Positions 16,563-24,650 of a DNA stretch of 42,522 nucleotides are shown here, piece after piece. The stretch is taken from positions 1 to 42,522 of the forward strand of contig JAPLNB010000264.1 in assembly GCA_026693085.1 (NCBI GenBank). The letters run 5' to 3'. Within the stretch, counting starts at the first letter, position 1. Each line of letters opens with the position of its first letter. The translations under genes and the position numbers were made by a program. The DNA comes from Planctomycetota bacterium. GTDB lineage: Bacteria; Planctomycetota; Phycisphaerae; Tepidisphaerales; Tepidisphaeraceae. The notes beneath the pieces are model-generated. The model saw only the letters and a list, made by a program, of their open reading frames with translations. It had not been told where the DNA came from and ran no database searches.

Positions 16563-17837
16563 ATGGCTACATACGCCTTTGAAGCGATGAATACCTCCGG
16601 ACAGGAGGTCAAGGACGAGGTTGATGCGTCTTCTTCGGAAGATGCGATCGCCAAGATCCGGCAGAAGGGCTTTTTCCCGACGAAGGTTCGGGAAAAGGCA
16701 GGCAAGAAGAAGGTTACGAAGAAGAAAGGGACCCCAGAGACCACGACGACGAAGCGGAAGATGCCGTTTGCGATCGGCGGGGTTTCGACGAAGCATTTGA
16801 CGGGGTTTACGCGGCAGCTATCGACGCTGCAGGACGCGGGGCTGCCGATTTTGCGGTCGCTGCAGATCCTGGAGCAGCAGCAGAAGCCGGGTTTGCTGAA
16901 GTCGATCGTCGGGGCGGTGGCGGAGGATGTTGAAGGCGGCGGCTCGCTGTCGGAGTCGATGGCGAAGTATCCGAAGGCGTTTGACAAGCTGTACACGAAC
17001 ATGGTGAATGCCGGGGAGGCGGGCGGCGTGCTGGACCTCATCCTGGCGCGTCTGGCGGATTTCATGGAGAAGGCGCAGCGGCTGAAAAAGAAGGTGATCG
17101 GGGCGATGATTTACCCGACGGTGGTCATTTGTATCGCCATCAGCATCGTGACGATGATCATGATTTTCGTGGTGCCGAAGTTCGAGCAGATCTTCAAGGA
17201 TTTCAAGGTGCAGTTGCCGGACGTGACCAAGGTGCTGCTGGTTCTGAGCCGGTGGTTTGCGAATGACTACGGCTGGGTGTACCTGATCGCATTTCCGTTC
17301 GTGGCGGTGATACTGCTGAAGCTGGCGAAGATGAGCGATGGGGGCAAGTATGCGGTGGACGTGGTGCTGCTGAAGATCCCGATTTTGGGGAGCATCGTGG
17401 GCAAGGGGACGATTGCGCGGTTCACGCGAACGCTGGGGACGCTGATCAGCGCCGGCGTGCCGATCCTGGATGCGATCAGCATTACAAAGGATACCTGCGG
17501 CAACGAGGTATTCAGCAGGGCGCTGATCAAGGTGCATGATGCGATCCGGGAGGGTGAGACTTTTGCCGATCCACTGCGTGCGACGAAGGTGTGCGACTCG
17601 ATCGTGGTGAACATGGTGGATGTGGGCGAGGAGACGGGCGACCTGGACAAGATGCTGCTGAAGGTGGCGGACAACTACGACAACGACGTGGACGTGCTGG
17701 TGGGTTCGCTGGTGAGCGTGCTGGAGCCGGTGATGGTGGTGATCCTGGGTGTGATCGTCGGGTTCATTGTTATCGCGTTGTTCATGCCGATGATCACGCT
17801 GATCGGATCGGTGTCGGGTTCCGGTAAGGGGAAGTAA
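16563..17837 (+). CDS. PilC/GspF-type inner-membrane platform protein
   Basis: A 424-residue polytopic membrane protein that couples the ATPases to the growing fibre. It starts with the family TYAFEAMNTSGQEVKDEVDA element and a Lys-rich linker (KKKVTKKKGTPETTTTKRK). Two T2SSF cytoplasmic helical domains follow (LSTLQDAGLPILRSLQILEQ; RTLGTLISAGVPILDAISIT). Hydrophobic segments lie near 183-208, 234-256 and 388-410. Repeated NAGEAGGVLD and DVGEETGDLDKM motifs are typical. The start ATG at 16563 has GGAG about 9 nt upstream. The gene lies between the second pilB and the prepilin genes, the standard order for type IV pilus and type II secretion loci. It is the only platform gene in the window, so both ATPases probably use it. 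Confidence 0.93.
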   Translation: MATYAFEAMNTSGQEVKDEVDASSSEDAIAKIRQKGFFPTKVREKAGKKKVTKKKGTPETTTTKRKMPFAIGGVSTKHLTGFTRQLSTLQDAGLPILRSLQILEQQQKPGLLKSIVGAVAEDVEGGGSLSESMAKYPKAFDKLYTNMVNAGEAGGVLDLILARLADFMEKAQRLKKKVIGAMIYPTVVICIAISIVTMIMIFVVPKFEQIFKDFKVQLPDVTKVLLVLSRWFANDYGWVYLIAFPFVAVILLKLAKMSDGGKYAVDVVLLKIPILGSIVGKGTIARFTRTLGTLISAGVPILDAISITKDTCGNEVFSRALIKVHDAIREGETFADPLRATKVCDSIVVNMVDVGEETGDLDKMLLKVADNYDNDVDVLVGSLVSVLEPVMVVILGVIVGFIVIALFMPMITLIGSVSGSGKGK

Positions 17838-17850
17838 GCAAGGTGAGGCC

Positions 17851-18819
17851 ATGGACAGGAGTTGCCAGTTGCCAGTAGGCGGTTGCCAGGATGTGAATGG
17901 CAGGCATGTAAGGCCTCGAGGCGGGTTTACGTTGGTCGAACTGCTGGTGGTTATAGGGATCATCGGTATCCTCGTGGGCCTGCTGATTCCGGTGGTGAGC
18001 AAGGTCAAGAAGTCGGCGTACCGGGCGGATACGGCGAGCCAGATCAGCGTGATCCAGGGGGCGATCAATGCGTATTACGGGGTATTCCAGGCGTATCCGG
18101 GGCCGTTTGACCACTTGGACCTGTATGGCTCGTCGCCTTCGCCGCTGACCAATACCGGGGCGAACCCGATTACGATGGCGGAGAACCTGGTGCTGGGGTT
18201 GTTGGGCGGTGTGCAGCGGGATCCGAAGAAACTGGTGTACAACCCGGACCAGGTCGGGGCTGGGCCGCGGAGTTTGAATCTGAGCAATCCGAAGGCCTAT
18301 GAGCCGTTCTTGAGCAAGTTTGATGGGTGGCTTTCGAACCGGTCCTCGCCGTTTAAGGATATGACTGGGCAGACGCCGTGTACCGATTCGAACGTGCCGG
18401 AGTTCATCGACCGGTATCCGTCAGAGGCGATGCCGATTCTGTATCTGCGAGCGAGGAAGGGGGCGGCAGGGATCATCAGCGATCGGACGCCATCGAAGTT
18501 GTACCAATACAGCATCTTGCAGATTGGTCCCTACGTGGGAATCCAGAAGCCGACGACGATCAACGGCATCCGTCAGGCAACGAAGGATGGCAAGCACGGT
18601 CTTTTCGCGATGGGGGACGTGAGCGCGAAAGCGGGTGCGGGGCCCAATGACGCTTTGCCGTACTTCAAGGATCCGAATGCGAGCGAGAACCAGAATTTGA
18701 AGGATCCAACGCAAGGTGTGCCGCGGAGCAAGGACGGGTATATTCTGATCAGTGCCGGGCCGGACCGGATTTATGGAACTGCTGATGACATCACGACTTT
18801 TGGCAATGTCGCGGACTAG
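17851..18819 (+). CDS. GspG/PilE-like prepilin 1
   Basis: A 322-residue prepilin. The peptidase site is GG|FTLVELLVVIGIIG after residue 25, with Glu at +5, followed by one hydrophobic helix (LLIPVVSKVKK). The C-terminus, SAGPDRIYGTADDITTFGN, matches the calcium-binding loop of GspG-type major pseudopilins. The product is cleaved by prepilin peptidase and assembled in the inner membrane. The leader peptide is partly encoded by a GTTGCCA heptamer array (17861-17888), so its residues CQLPVGGCQ are repeat-derived. A GTG near 17893 could be an alternative start giving a short leader. The ATG at 17851 begins 14 nt after the pilC stop. It is unusually large for GspG (about 140-170). Confidence 0.85.
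   Translation: MDRSCQLPVGGCQDVNGRHVRPRGGFTLVELLVVIGIIGILVGLLIPVVSKVKKSAYRADTASQISVIQGAINAYYGVFQAYPGPFDHLDLYGSSPSPLTNTGANPITMAENLVLGLLGGVQRDPKKLVYNPDQVGAGPRSLNLSNPKAYEPFLSKFDGWLSNRSSPFKDMTGQTPCTDSNVPEFIDRYPSEAMPILYLRARKGAAGIISDRTPSKLYQYSILQIGPYVGIQKPTTINGIRQATKDGKHGLFAMGDVSAKAGAGPNDALPYFKDPNASENQNLKDPTQGVPRSKDGYILISAGPDRIYGTADDITTFGNVAD
17861..17888. repeat. GTTGCCA heptamer array inside a prepilin leader
   Basis: GTTGCCA, GTTGCCA, GTAGGCG, GTTGCCA in exact 7-nt phase. If the ATG at 17851 is used, it is translated as part of the leader of prepilin 1. Confidence 0.6.
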
Positions 18820-19612
18820 ACAGGCTCTGGCGGCGGGGGGGCTGCGGGAGCGTGGCTTGGGGAGGGGATCTGGGCGTGGCTTCAGCATAGTCGAGCTGAT
18901 GGCGGTGGTCGTCATTTTGCTGGTGCTGACGGGGATCTTGGTGACGGTCGTTTCGCGGTCGCAACGTGCGGCGATGAATACGCGGGCGAAGGCGGATCTG
19001 GCGGTGATTGGCCAGGCGCTGGACCAGTATGCGATTGACTTTAAGGGAATGTACCCGATGAGCCGGGACGCGAGCGGGCGGCCGGTTGCGGGGGAGCACC
19101 TGTTGGCGAAGGCGTTGATCGGGCCAGGGGACGACGACGGAGTGCCTGGTCCTGGCTTCCGGACGGTGGCGGGCGGGGCGCCGCGCTCGCCGTACTTGGA
19201 CCCCGGGCGGTTCAAGGCGGTGTGGATGAACGGGCAATGGGAGATACTGGACAGTTTTGGGACGCCGATTGCGTATCTGCCGCGGCGGAATTCGAGCAAG
19301 CTGGCGGGGACCCTCTATTTCGGCTCGAATTGGCGGGGGATGTTTGATCCCGGCGATATCCTGGACTTGAAAGATGGTGAAGTAATCAATTCGGATTGGC
19401 CGGGCAAGATCGATGGCAGTCGGATCGGTGCCGTGACCAAGTGCATTGCGATCGTGCTTGCCGATGATGATCAGAATAACGTACTGGGCGTGAATGAGAC
19501 GTTGCGTCACGGCGGGCCTTTCATACTGATCTCGGCCGGTCCCGAGAAGAAGTTCTGGGGGGATGTGGGCAATATCAAGAAGAACGACAACCTGTACAAC
19601 TTCGACCGATAA
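18806..19612 (+). CDS. GspG/PilE-like prepilin 2
   Basis: A 268-residue prepilin with cleavage site G|FSIVELMAVVVILLVL after residue 25 and Glu at +5. The mature C-terminus contains ILISAGPEKKFWGD and DNLYNFDR, the same SAGP...DNxYxF ending as its neighbours, which suggests tandem duplication from a GspG ancestor. The start used is the ATG at 18806, which overlaps the previous gene by 14 nt. Alternatives are an ATG at 18785 and a GTG at 18752; none has a strong ribosome-binding site, so translational coupling to prepilin 1 is likely. The leader is long and basic (RTRQ...RERGLGRGSGR). Confidence 0.82.
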   Translation: MSRTRQALAAGGLRERGLGRGSGRGFSIVELMAVVVILLVLTGILVTVVSRSQRAAMNTRAKADLAVIGQALDQYAIDFKGMYPMSRDASGRPVAGEHLLAKALIGPGDDDGVPGPGFRTVAGGAPRSPYLDPGRFKAVWMNGQWEILDSFGTPIAYLPRRNSSKLAGTLYFGSNWRGMFDPGDILDLKDGEVINSDWPGKIDGSRIGAVTKCIAIVLADDDQNNVLGVNETLRHGGPFILISAGPEKKFWGDVGNIKKNDNLYNFDR

Positions 19613-19624
19613 TAGCAGCGTAGA

Positions 19625-20203
19625 ATGGCCTCCTTTGCTGTTTCATCCTGGGGCCAGACAAAAAACGGGGTGCGGGGGACTCCTTGCGGGTTTACGCTGA
19701 TTGACATGCTGACGACGGTGGCGGGGCTGGTGATTCTGTTGGGGTTGATGGTATCGCTGGCGCGGCATGTGAGGGCGCGGTCGGCGGATACGCTGACGCG
19801 GGACCTGCTGATGCGGCTGGACCGGGAGTTGGGGGCGCATGGCGAGTTGTTGGTGGAGTTGGGGCGGGTTCCGCCATTGGTGGGGGCATCGGGCGGAACT
19901 TACGAAGAGGCGGCATTGCAGCGGGCGGCGTCGGAGAACAGCCGGGCGTTTGTGAAGATCTGGCGGAAGGTGACGGGGGAGGCGGTGGTGCGAGACCAGC
20001 CGGTGTCGATTTATGACGAGCTGACGCTGTGTGACGCGTGGGGGACGCCGATTGTGTATGTGCCTGTGGGCAAGCCAAGCGTGGGGATCGCGGCGCAGGG
20101 CCGGGCGTTTTTCATGTCTGCGGGAGCGGATCGTAAGTTCACGACATTGTTGGATAACCTATACAGCTACGAGTACAGTGGGCGAGCGGGTTTAGCGCGG
20201 TGA
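19625..20203 (+). CDS. Prepilin 3 with Asp at the +5 position
   Basis: A 192-residue prepilin. The cleavage site reads CG|FTLIDMLTTVAGLVILLG after residue 22, so the nearly invariant Glu at +5 is Asp27 here. Glu5 normally pairs with the N-terminal amine of the neighbouring subunit and is needed for assembly; Asp keeps the charge but shortens the side chain. The C-terminus FFMSAGADRKFTTLLDNLYS resembles prepilins 1, 2 and 4. The gene starts 12 nt after prepilin 2, without a clear ribosome-binding site. A minor pseudopilin role is inferred. Confidence 0.82.
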   Translation: MASFAVSSWGQTKNGVRGTPCGFTLIDMLTTVAGLVILLGLMVSLARHVRARSADTLTRDLLMRLDRELGAHGELLVELGRVPPLVGASGGTYEEAALQRAASENSRAFVKIWRKVTGEAVVRDQPVSIYDELTLCDAWGTPIVYVPVGKPSVGIAAQGRAFFMSAGADRKFTTLLDNLYSYEYSGRAGLAR

Positions 20204-20286
20204 GATACCTATGGAGCGTTTCTGTAACTGCTTGTTTTGCGGCAGGATCGCGGAGGCGGAAGAGAGTGTTTGGAGGTGGGTGAGGA

Positions 20287-21006
20287 GTGGACATTGCGAA
20301 TAATGGGATGGAGCGTAAAGGAGTAGCCGTGACCAAGTGCCGCAAAGGCTTTACGAACATCGAGCTGACCGTGGTGATTGTCATCATCCTGGTGCTGATG
20401 AGCATGGTGGTGATCGGGTTCAAGGTGGTGGGGGACTCTGGGAAGAAGAACGCGACGAAGGCGGCCTTGGAGACGGCCAGGGCGATGCTGAATGAGGTGG
20501 ATGCGGCTGGGGTGATGTCGCGGGTGAAGGAGTTGTATGTGGGGGGTACGGTGAACTATGGAACGCCGATCGTGGCGCCTGGGAAGGTGGTGGTGGATAA
20601 CGATCAGGATCCAAGATGGGGGGCTCGACGTAGGGCGGTTTGGGACGTTGCCGGGAACACCCAGGGCAGCACGGCGAACGTGATGAGACAACTCAACTCG
20701 ATGCCGATGAACCGGCAGATCACGCAGAAGATACCGGCGGAGAAGCTGGAGAAGGTGGCGGATCAACAGCAGAAGGATTCGGTGATGGTGCTGCGGGACG
20801 GGTGGGGGAATCCGGTTTTGTTTGTGCCGGCGGGGGGGATGCGCGATGTGAAAGTGAGCCGGGTGTTGAAGCGGGTGACGAGCATGGGCGTGGTGAACAA
20901 CGACAATGCTCCGCCCCCGTCGGGGGCGACCGGGTTTTTTGTGTCGGCGGGGCCGGATGGGGATTTCAGCACCGGGGACGACAACATGTACTCGTTTGGG
21001 AACTGA
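20287..21006 (+). CDS. GspG/PilE-like prepilin 4
   Basis: A 239-residue prepilin with cleavage site KG|FTNIELTVVIVIILVLMS after residue 21 and Glu at +5. The Asn at +3 is unusual. The C-terminus FFVSAGPDGDFSTGDDNMYS is a good GspG-type calcium-loop ending. The GTG at 20287 is chosen because GGAGGTGGGTGAGGA immediately precedes it; an ATG at 20308 is the alternative. An 83-nt gap separates it from prepilin 3 and one nucleotide from prepilin 5, so it may be translated from a partly independent ribosome entry within the operon. Confidence 0.85.
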   Translation: MDIANNGMERKGVAVTKCRKGFTNIELTVVIVIILVLMSMVVIGFKVVGDSGKKNATKAALETARAMLNEVDAAGVMSRVKELYVGGTVNYGTPIVAPGKVVVDNDQDPRWGARRRAVWDVAGNTQGSTANVMRQLNSMPMNRQITQKIPAEKLEKVADQQQKDSVMVLRDGWGNPVLFVPAGGMRDVKVSRVLKRVTSMGVVNNDNAPPPSGATGFFVSAGPDGDFSTGDDNMYSFGN

Positions 21007-21007
21007 T

Positions 21008-22036
21008 ATGCTGAACAGAGGCACCAAATCACGAGGGCATGAAGGCACGAAGGGGCGGGCGGGCCGAGGGTTCACGCTGATCGAGCTGCTGGTGGTGATG
21101 GGGATCATCATGATCATCATGGCGTTGGCAGTGCCGGCGTATCGCTTTATCGTGGGCAACCGCAGCCAGGACGCGGCGGTGAACCTGATCGAGGCGATGC
21201 TGGGCCGGGCGAGGGGGCATGCGATCAGTTCGCAGCGGCACGCGGGAGTGGCGTTCTTCGTGAATCCGTTGGATCAGCGGGTGACGATGGCGATCGTGGT
21301 GGAGAGGATGCCCGACGCGGAAGCGGATGAGGACCCGTACCTGAACTACAAGGGGTGGGACAAAGCTTCAAGCTACAAGACGGGTCAGGAGATCATCGGT
21401 ACGGTGGTGGCGGATGATGAGGATCCGGTAAGCAAGGCGAGAACGAAGAGGAATGTTGTTCGGCGGTTCCACTATCTGCCGCTGGCAATTGGCAACGGGG
21501 ATCCGCCGAACCCCGCGCCGCCGGATGCGAATGGCACCTGGGGATCGTTGGGCGCTGGGCTGTGCATGGACTTTGTGATGGACGGCGAGTTGCAGGCGCT
21601 GCCGAACGGCGTGGGGTGCCAGTTGATCAACGATCCGAAGAACGCGAGCGATCCCGATCGGTATGTGCAGACGGGATGCATCCTGTTCGATCCGCAGGGG
21701 CAGTTGACGAGTATTGATCTGGCGATTGCGAGGTACGGCGCTTTGGGGAAGTTGCTTGGCTTGCAGATGGACATCCCGAACAATGTTACGTTCAAGTCGC
21801 AACTGGGCGTGGTGCTTTTCGATCCGGATGCGTTCAGGAGCAAGGGCGGCGGGACTCTTTCGGACAGCGTAGTAGCCGTGAAAGGGTATGACAGCATGGG
21901 CGACAAGGGGTGGGAGCCTGTGGGCGGGCAGAAGCCGTATAGCGGTGGTGAGACGAAAGAGGAGGATTGGTTGGACCAGAACGGCTTGCAGCTTCTGGTG
22001 AGCCGGTACAGCGGAACCCTGCTGAGAGGCGAGTGA
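21008..22036 (+). CDS. GspH/FimT-like prepilin 5
   Basis: A 342-residue prepilin with site RG|FTLIELLVVMGIIMIIMA after residue 21. Just after the helix, NLIEAMLGRARGHAISSQRH resembles the GspH/FimT segment of minor pseudopilins, which initiate or cap the fibre. It lacks the SAGPD ending of prepilins 1-4. The ATG starts one nucleotide after the prepilin 4 stop codon and its own stop shares an A with the next start (TGATG), so coupling is tight. The leader is encoded by an 8-bp tandem repeat (21019-21058) and reads NRGTKSRGHEGTKGRAG. Confidence 0.85.
   Translation: MLNRGTKSRGHEGTKGRAGRGFTLIELLVVMGIIMIIMALAVPAYRFIVGNRSQDAAVNLIEAMLGRARGHAISSQRHAGVAFFVNPLDQRVTMAIVVERMPDAEADEDPYLNYKGWDKASSYKTGQEIIGTVVADDEDPVSKARTKRNVVRRFHYLPLAIGNGDPPNPAPPDANGTWGSLGAGLCMDFVMDGELQALPNGVGCQLINDPKNASDPDRYVQTGCILFDPQGQLTSIDLAIARYGALGKLLGLQMDIPNNVTFKSQLGVVLFDPDAFRSKGGGTLSDSVVAVKGYDSMGDKGWEPVGGQKPYSGGETKEEDWLDQNGLQLLVSRYSGTLLRGE
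21019..21058. repeat. 8-bp tandem array inside a prepilin leader
   Basis: Five consecutive octamers, AGGCACCA, AATCACGA, GGGCATGA, AGGCACGA, AGGGGCGG, share the consensus RGGCACGA. They lie entirely within the sequence encoding the leader of prepilin 5, immediately before its cleavage site. Confidence 0.45.
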
Positions 22037-23088
22037 TGAGCGATTCTCGATTTTCGATATCTGATTGTCGAATTGAGCTGCGGCAGCGTTGGAGCGGCAG
22101 GCGGCGGGGGGGTTTTACGTTCACGGAAGTGCTGTTCGCGGTGATGCTGCTGGGGATCGGGTTCATCATGGTGGCGGCGATCTTTCCGGTGGCGATCCAG
22201 CAGAGCCAGGCGAACCGGGAGGACGCGATGGGGGTGATTTTGGCGAAGCAGGGGGCGAGGATCATGGAGTCGTTGCAGTTCAACGCGGACGACCTTGGGA
22301 AGAAGCTGCCGAACAACATGCTGCTGAGGTACGACGGGCGGGTGCACATGTTCGGGTTGGAGGATAACAATTTTGGTGGCTTCACTTGGCTTGAGGCGCG
22401 GTTCAAGAAGCTGTTGGGGAACCTGGTGGATCGGACGGATGCGCGGTATGCGTGGGTGCCGTTGGGGTACAAGCTTGGGCCATGGCCGACCGCGGTGCCG
22501 CCGAACGTACGGACGCCGGTGTTTTACGAGGTATATCTGGTGGGGGTAGCGTGCCGGAACAAGTCGGCGTATGAGGAGGGGAAGGACATGGACCTGCAGA
22601 AGAGTTGGACGTTCCAGCCGAAGGTGTGTTCGTTCTTCCTGACGGAGGGGAACACGGAAGCGGACACGATCACATTTACGCGGGGGCTGAATTCATTGGA
22701 GCCGGGGGATTATGTGTTCGCGGCGGAGGGGGCGTATGTGCTGGTGGCGAACGACCAGTTGCCGAACGCGGATCCGCGGAGGGGGCGGGCGAATGGGCGG
22801 ATGTACCGGCTGGGGGTGAGGCGTACGGACAAGGGGCCTGGCTGTTGGGAGTTGGTGCCGGGGAAGGATATGTCGTATGGGCCGCTTCCAGACGGAACTT
22901 ACAACGCCAGCGTGAATGAGAACCTTCCGCCGCGGGACGTGGGTGACAACAAGCCCAAGGGTAGTCCGGCGAAGGGGTACATGATCGGGCGGGCGTATGT
23001 GGACCCGTGGGACCCGAAGTCCGGGGCGGATGGGCCGGCACAGGACTTGTTTGCGACGTCGGTGGTGATCTATTTCCCCATGCAGTGA
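22036..23088 (+). CDS. PilV/GspI-like minor prepilin
   Basis: A 350-residue prepilin with site GG|FTFTEVLFAVMLLGIGFI after residue 26 and Glu at +5. The FTFTEVLFAVMLLGIG helix resembles PilV/GspI minor pilins. The first base of its ATG is the last base of the preceding stop codon (TGATG). The leader begins MSDSRFSISDCRIELRQRW, of which DSRFSISDCRIE is translated from a CGATTTT heptamer array (22041-22075). Later segments (GFTWLEARFKKLLG; VFYEVYLVGVACRNKS) do not match any domain I know. Larger than typical GspI (about 120), as are most pseudopilins of this locus. Confidence 0.83.
   Translation: MSDSRFSISDCRIELRQRWSGRRRGGFTFTEVLFAVMLLGIGFIMVAAIFPVAIQQSQANREDAMGVILAKQGARIMESLQFNADDLGKKLPNNMLLRYDGRVHMFGLEDNNFGGFTWLEARFKKLLGNLVDRTDARYAWVPLGYKLGPWPTAVPPNVRTPVFYEVYLVGVACRNKSAYEEGKDMDLQKSWTFQPKVCSFFLTEGNTEADTITFTRGLNSLEPGDYVFAAEGAYVLVANDQLPNADPRRGRANGRMYRLGVRRTDKGPGCWELVPGKDMSYGPLPDGTYNASVNENLPPRDVGDNKPKGSPAKGYMIGRAYVDPWDPKSGADGPAQDLFATSVVIYFPMQ
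22041..22075. repeat. CGATTTT heptamer array inside a prepilin leader
   Basis: CGATTCT, CGATTTT, CGATATC, TGATTGT, CGAATTG in strict 7-nt phase, starting five bases after the A of the start codon. The same closing unit CGAATTG ends the intergenic array at 30429-30463. Confidence 0.6.
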
Positions 23089-23089
23089 G

Positions 23090-24637
23090 ATGGACATGCG
23101 GCAGTCTGATATGCGAAATCTCCTTGTTGGCCGTCGTGGCTTCACGCTGGTGGAGCTGATGGTATCGATTGCGATGGTGATGGTGTTGATTGCGGGGGTG
23201 TATGCGGTATTTGATGCGGCGACGAAGACGACGGGGGTGGGGATAGCGGTGGGGCAGTTCACGCGGGCGGTGCGGTCGCTGGAGCAGGTGATGCATGACG
23301 ATTTTTCGCATGCGGTGTCGGCGGGGGAGATGCCGTGCATCGTGATTTATTCGGAGCAGGTGTTTGCGTATGCGGACCGGAAGGACATGGACAGCGACAA
23401 GGGCGGCGGGCCGGGCACCGCGGATTTGGGTGGGACGGGGATGGAGACGCCACTGATTCCGGCGATTTACAACACTCGGAGCCACCGGATTGATCAGCTC
23501 GGTTTTTTTGTGCAGAACTCGGACAAGCCCTATGTCCGGCAGACGGGCCGGCCTGGTAGCGCGCCGCTGCGGTTGCCCCCAGAACTGCTCAGCCAGGGGT
23601 CGAGCCGGGAGGCGTGGATCTGGTACGGGCTGCTGAAGCTGCCGGACAATGGCAATGCCTTCGCAGACCCGGGCGAGTTCAACGCGAATCAGAACCCGAA
23701 CAACTATTTCGCCAACGACTGGTGCCTGGGGCGGGTGGCGATGCTGCTGGTCCCGTACATCGCGTCGCCGGGAAACCTGGGGTACATTCCATTCAATAGG
23801 ACAGTGCTTCTTAGCCCGCTTGGGAGCGACTCCCGCGTCGCGGGTGGGCGTTTTATCGGTGAGTCGCGGTTTGACGTGGCGGAGACGTCGATTGCGGATT
23901 TCCGGAGCTTTATCGTTGAGAATATCGCTGCGAATAATCTGACGCCGGTGGACATGCGCACCGCGTTTGACTACCGGTTCAATTGCAAGCCGCAGGTGAG
24001 GCGCAGTGGCAACATCGCTGCGATGGCCGACGAGATAGCGCTGACCGTGCCGTTTTTGGAGCGGGGGGTGACGCAGTTCATCGTGGAATTCGCGGGGGAT
24101 TTCATGGAGCAGGAGTGGGATGTGGCCAAGCGCGGTAATAAATCTGCCGTGGGTGGGAGGATCACTGCCGCGCAGCCGGACGGGGAGATTGATTTTCTGG
24201 CGCGTACCAATTCGATAACGCGTCAGACGACGCGTCAGACGGTGAAGGAGATTCGGTGGTATGGGATGCCGCGGAACGTGGATCTGTTTGATGACGCCAA
24301 GGGGCCGGTGATCCGGGGAACCCGGCCGGGGGCGCGGACGGACGCGAACAGCATGCTCGACGTGGTGCCGGTGCGGGATGTGTACCCGGAGGCATCGGAC
24401 TTTGAGCATTTTGTGGATGCGAGCGGGAGTAACATCTGTGGTGCGCAGAAGACTATGAATTACGCGGCGGCTGGCGCGATGCCGGCGGGGGCGAAGTATG
24501 TTTGCACCTGGACGCCGCAGATGTTGGCCAGTGGACGTGGGCCGTGGATGATCCGGATCACGATGACGATCACGGATCCGAATGGGCGGTTGCCGGAGGG
24601 GCAGACGGTGCAGTATGTGTTTTCGCTGCCGCATTAG
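23090..24637 (+). CDS. PilW/GspJ-like minor prepilin
   Basis: A 515-residue prepilin with site RG|FTLVELMVSIAMVMVLIA after residue 17 and Glu at +5, followed by GVYAVFDAATKTTGVGIAVG. A PilW/GspJ-type role is inferred from gene order (after the PilV-like gene, before the GspK-like gene) and from the large C-terminal domain. The segment WMIRITMTITDPNGRLPEGQ near the end resembles the closing beta-strands of GspJ/PilW proteins. The ATG follows the previous stop by one nucleotide. About twice the usual GspJ length (about 200), matching the general enlargement of pseudopilins here. Confidence 0.83.
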   Translation: MDMRQSDMRNLLVGRRGFTLVELMVSIAMVMVLIAGVYAVFDAATKTTGVGIAVGQFTRAVRSLEQVMHDDFSHAVSAGEMPCIVIYSEQVFAYADRKDMDSDKGGGPGTADLGGTGMETPLIPAIYNTRSHRIDQLGFFVQNSDKPYVRQTGRPGSAPLRLPPELLSQGSSREAWIWYGLLKLPDNGNAFADPGEFNANQNPNNYFANDWCLGRVAMLLVPYIASPGNLGYIPFNRTVLLSPLGSDSRVAGGRFIGESRFDVAETSIADFRSFIVENIAANNLTPVDMRTAFDYRFNCKPQVRRSGNIAAMADEIALTVPFLERGVTQFIVEFAGDFMEQEWDVAKRGNKSAVGGRITAAQPDGEIDFLARTNSITRQTTRQTVKEIRWYGMPRNVDLFDDAKGPVIRGTRPGARTDANSMLDVVPVRDVYPEASDFEHFVDASGSNICGAQKTMNYAAAGAMPAGAKYVCTWTPQMLASGRGPWMIRITMTITDPNGRLPEGQTVQYVFSLPH

Positions 24638-24650
24638 AGCGAGGTTAAGC

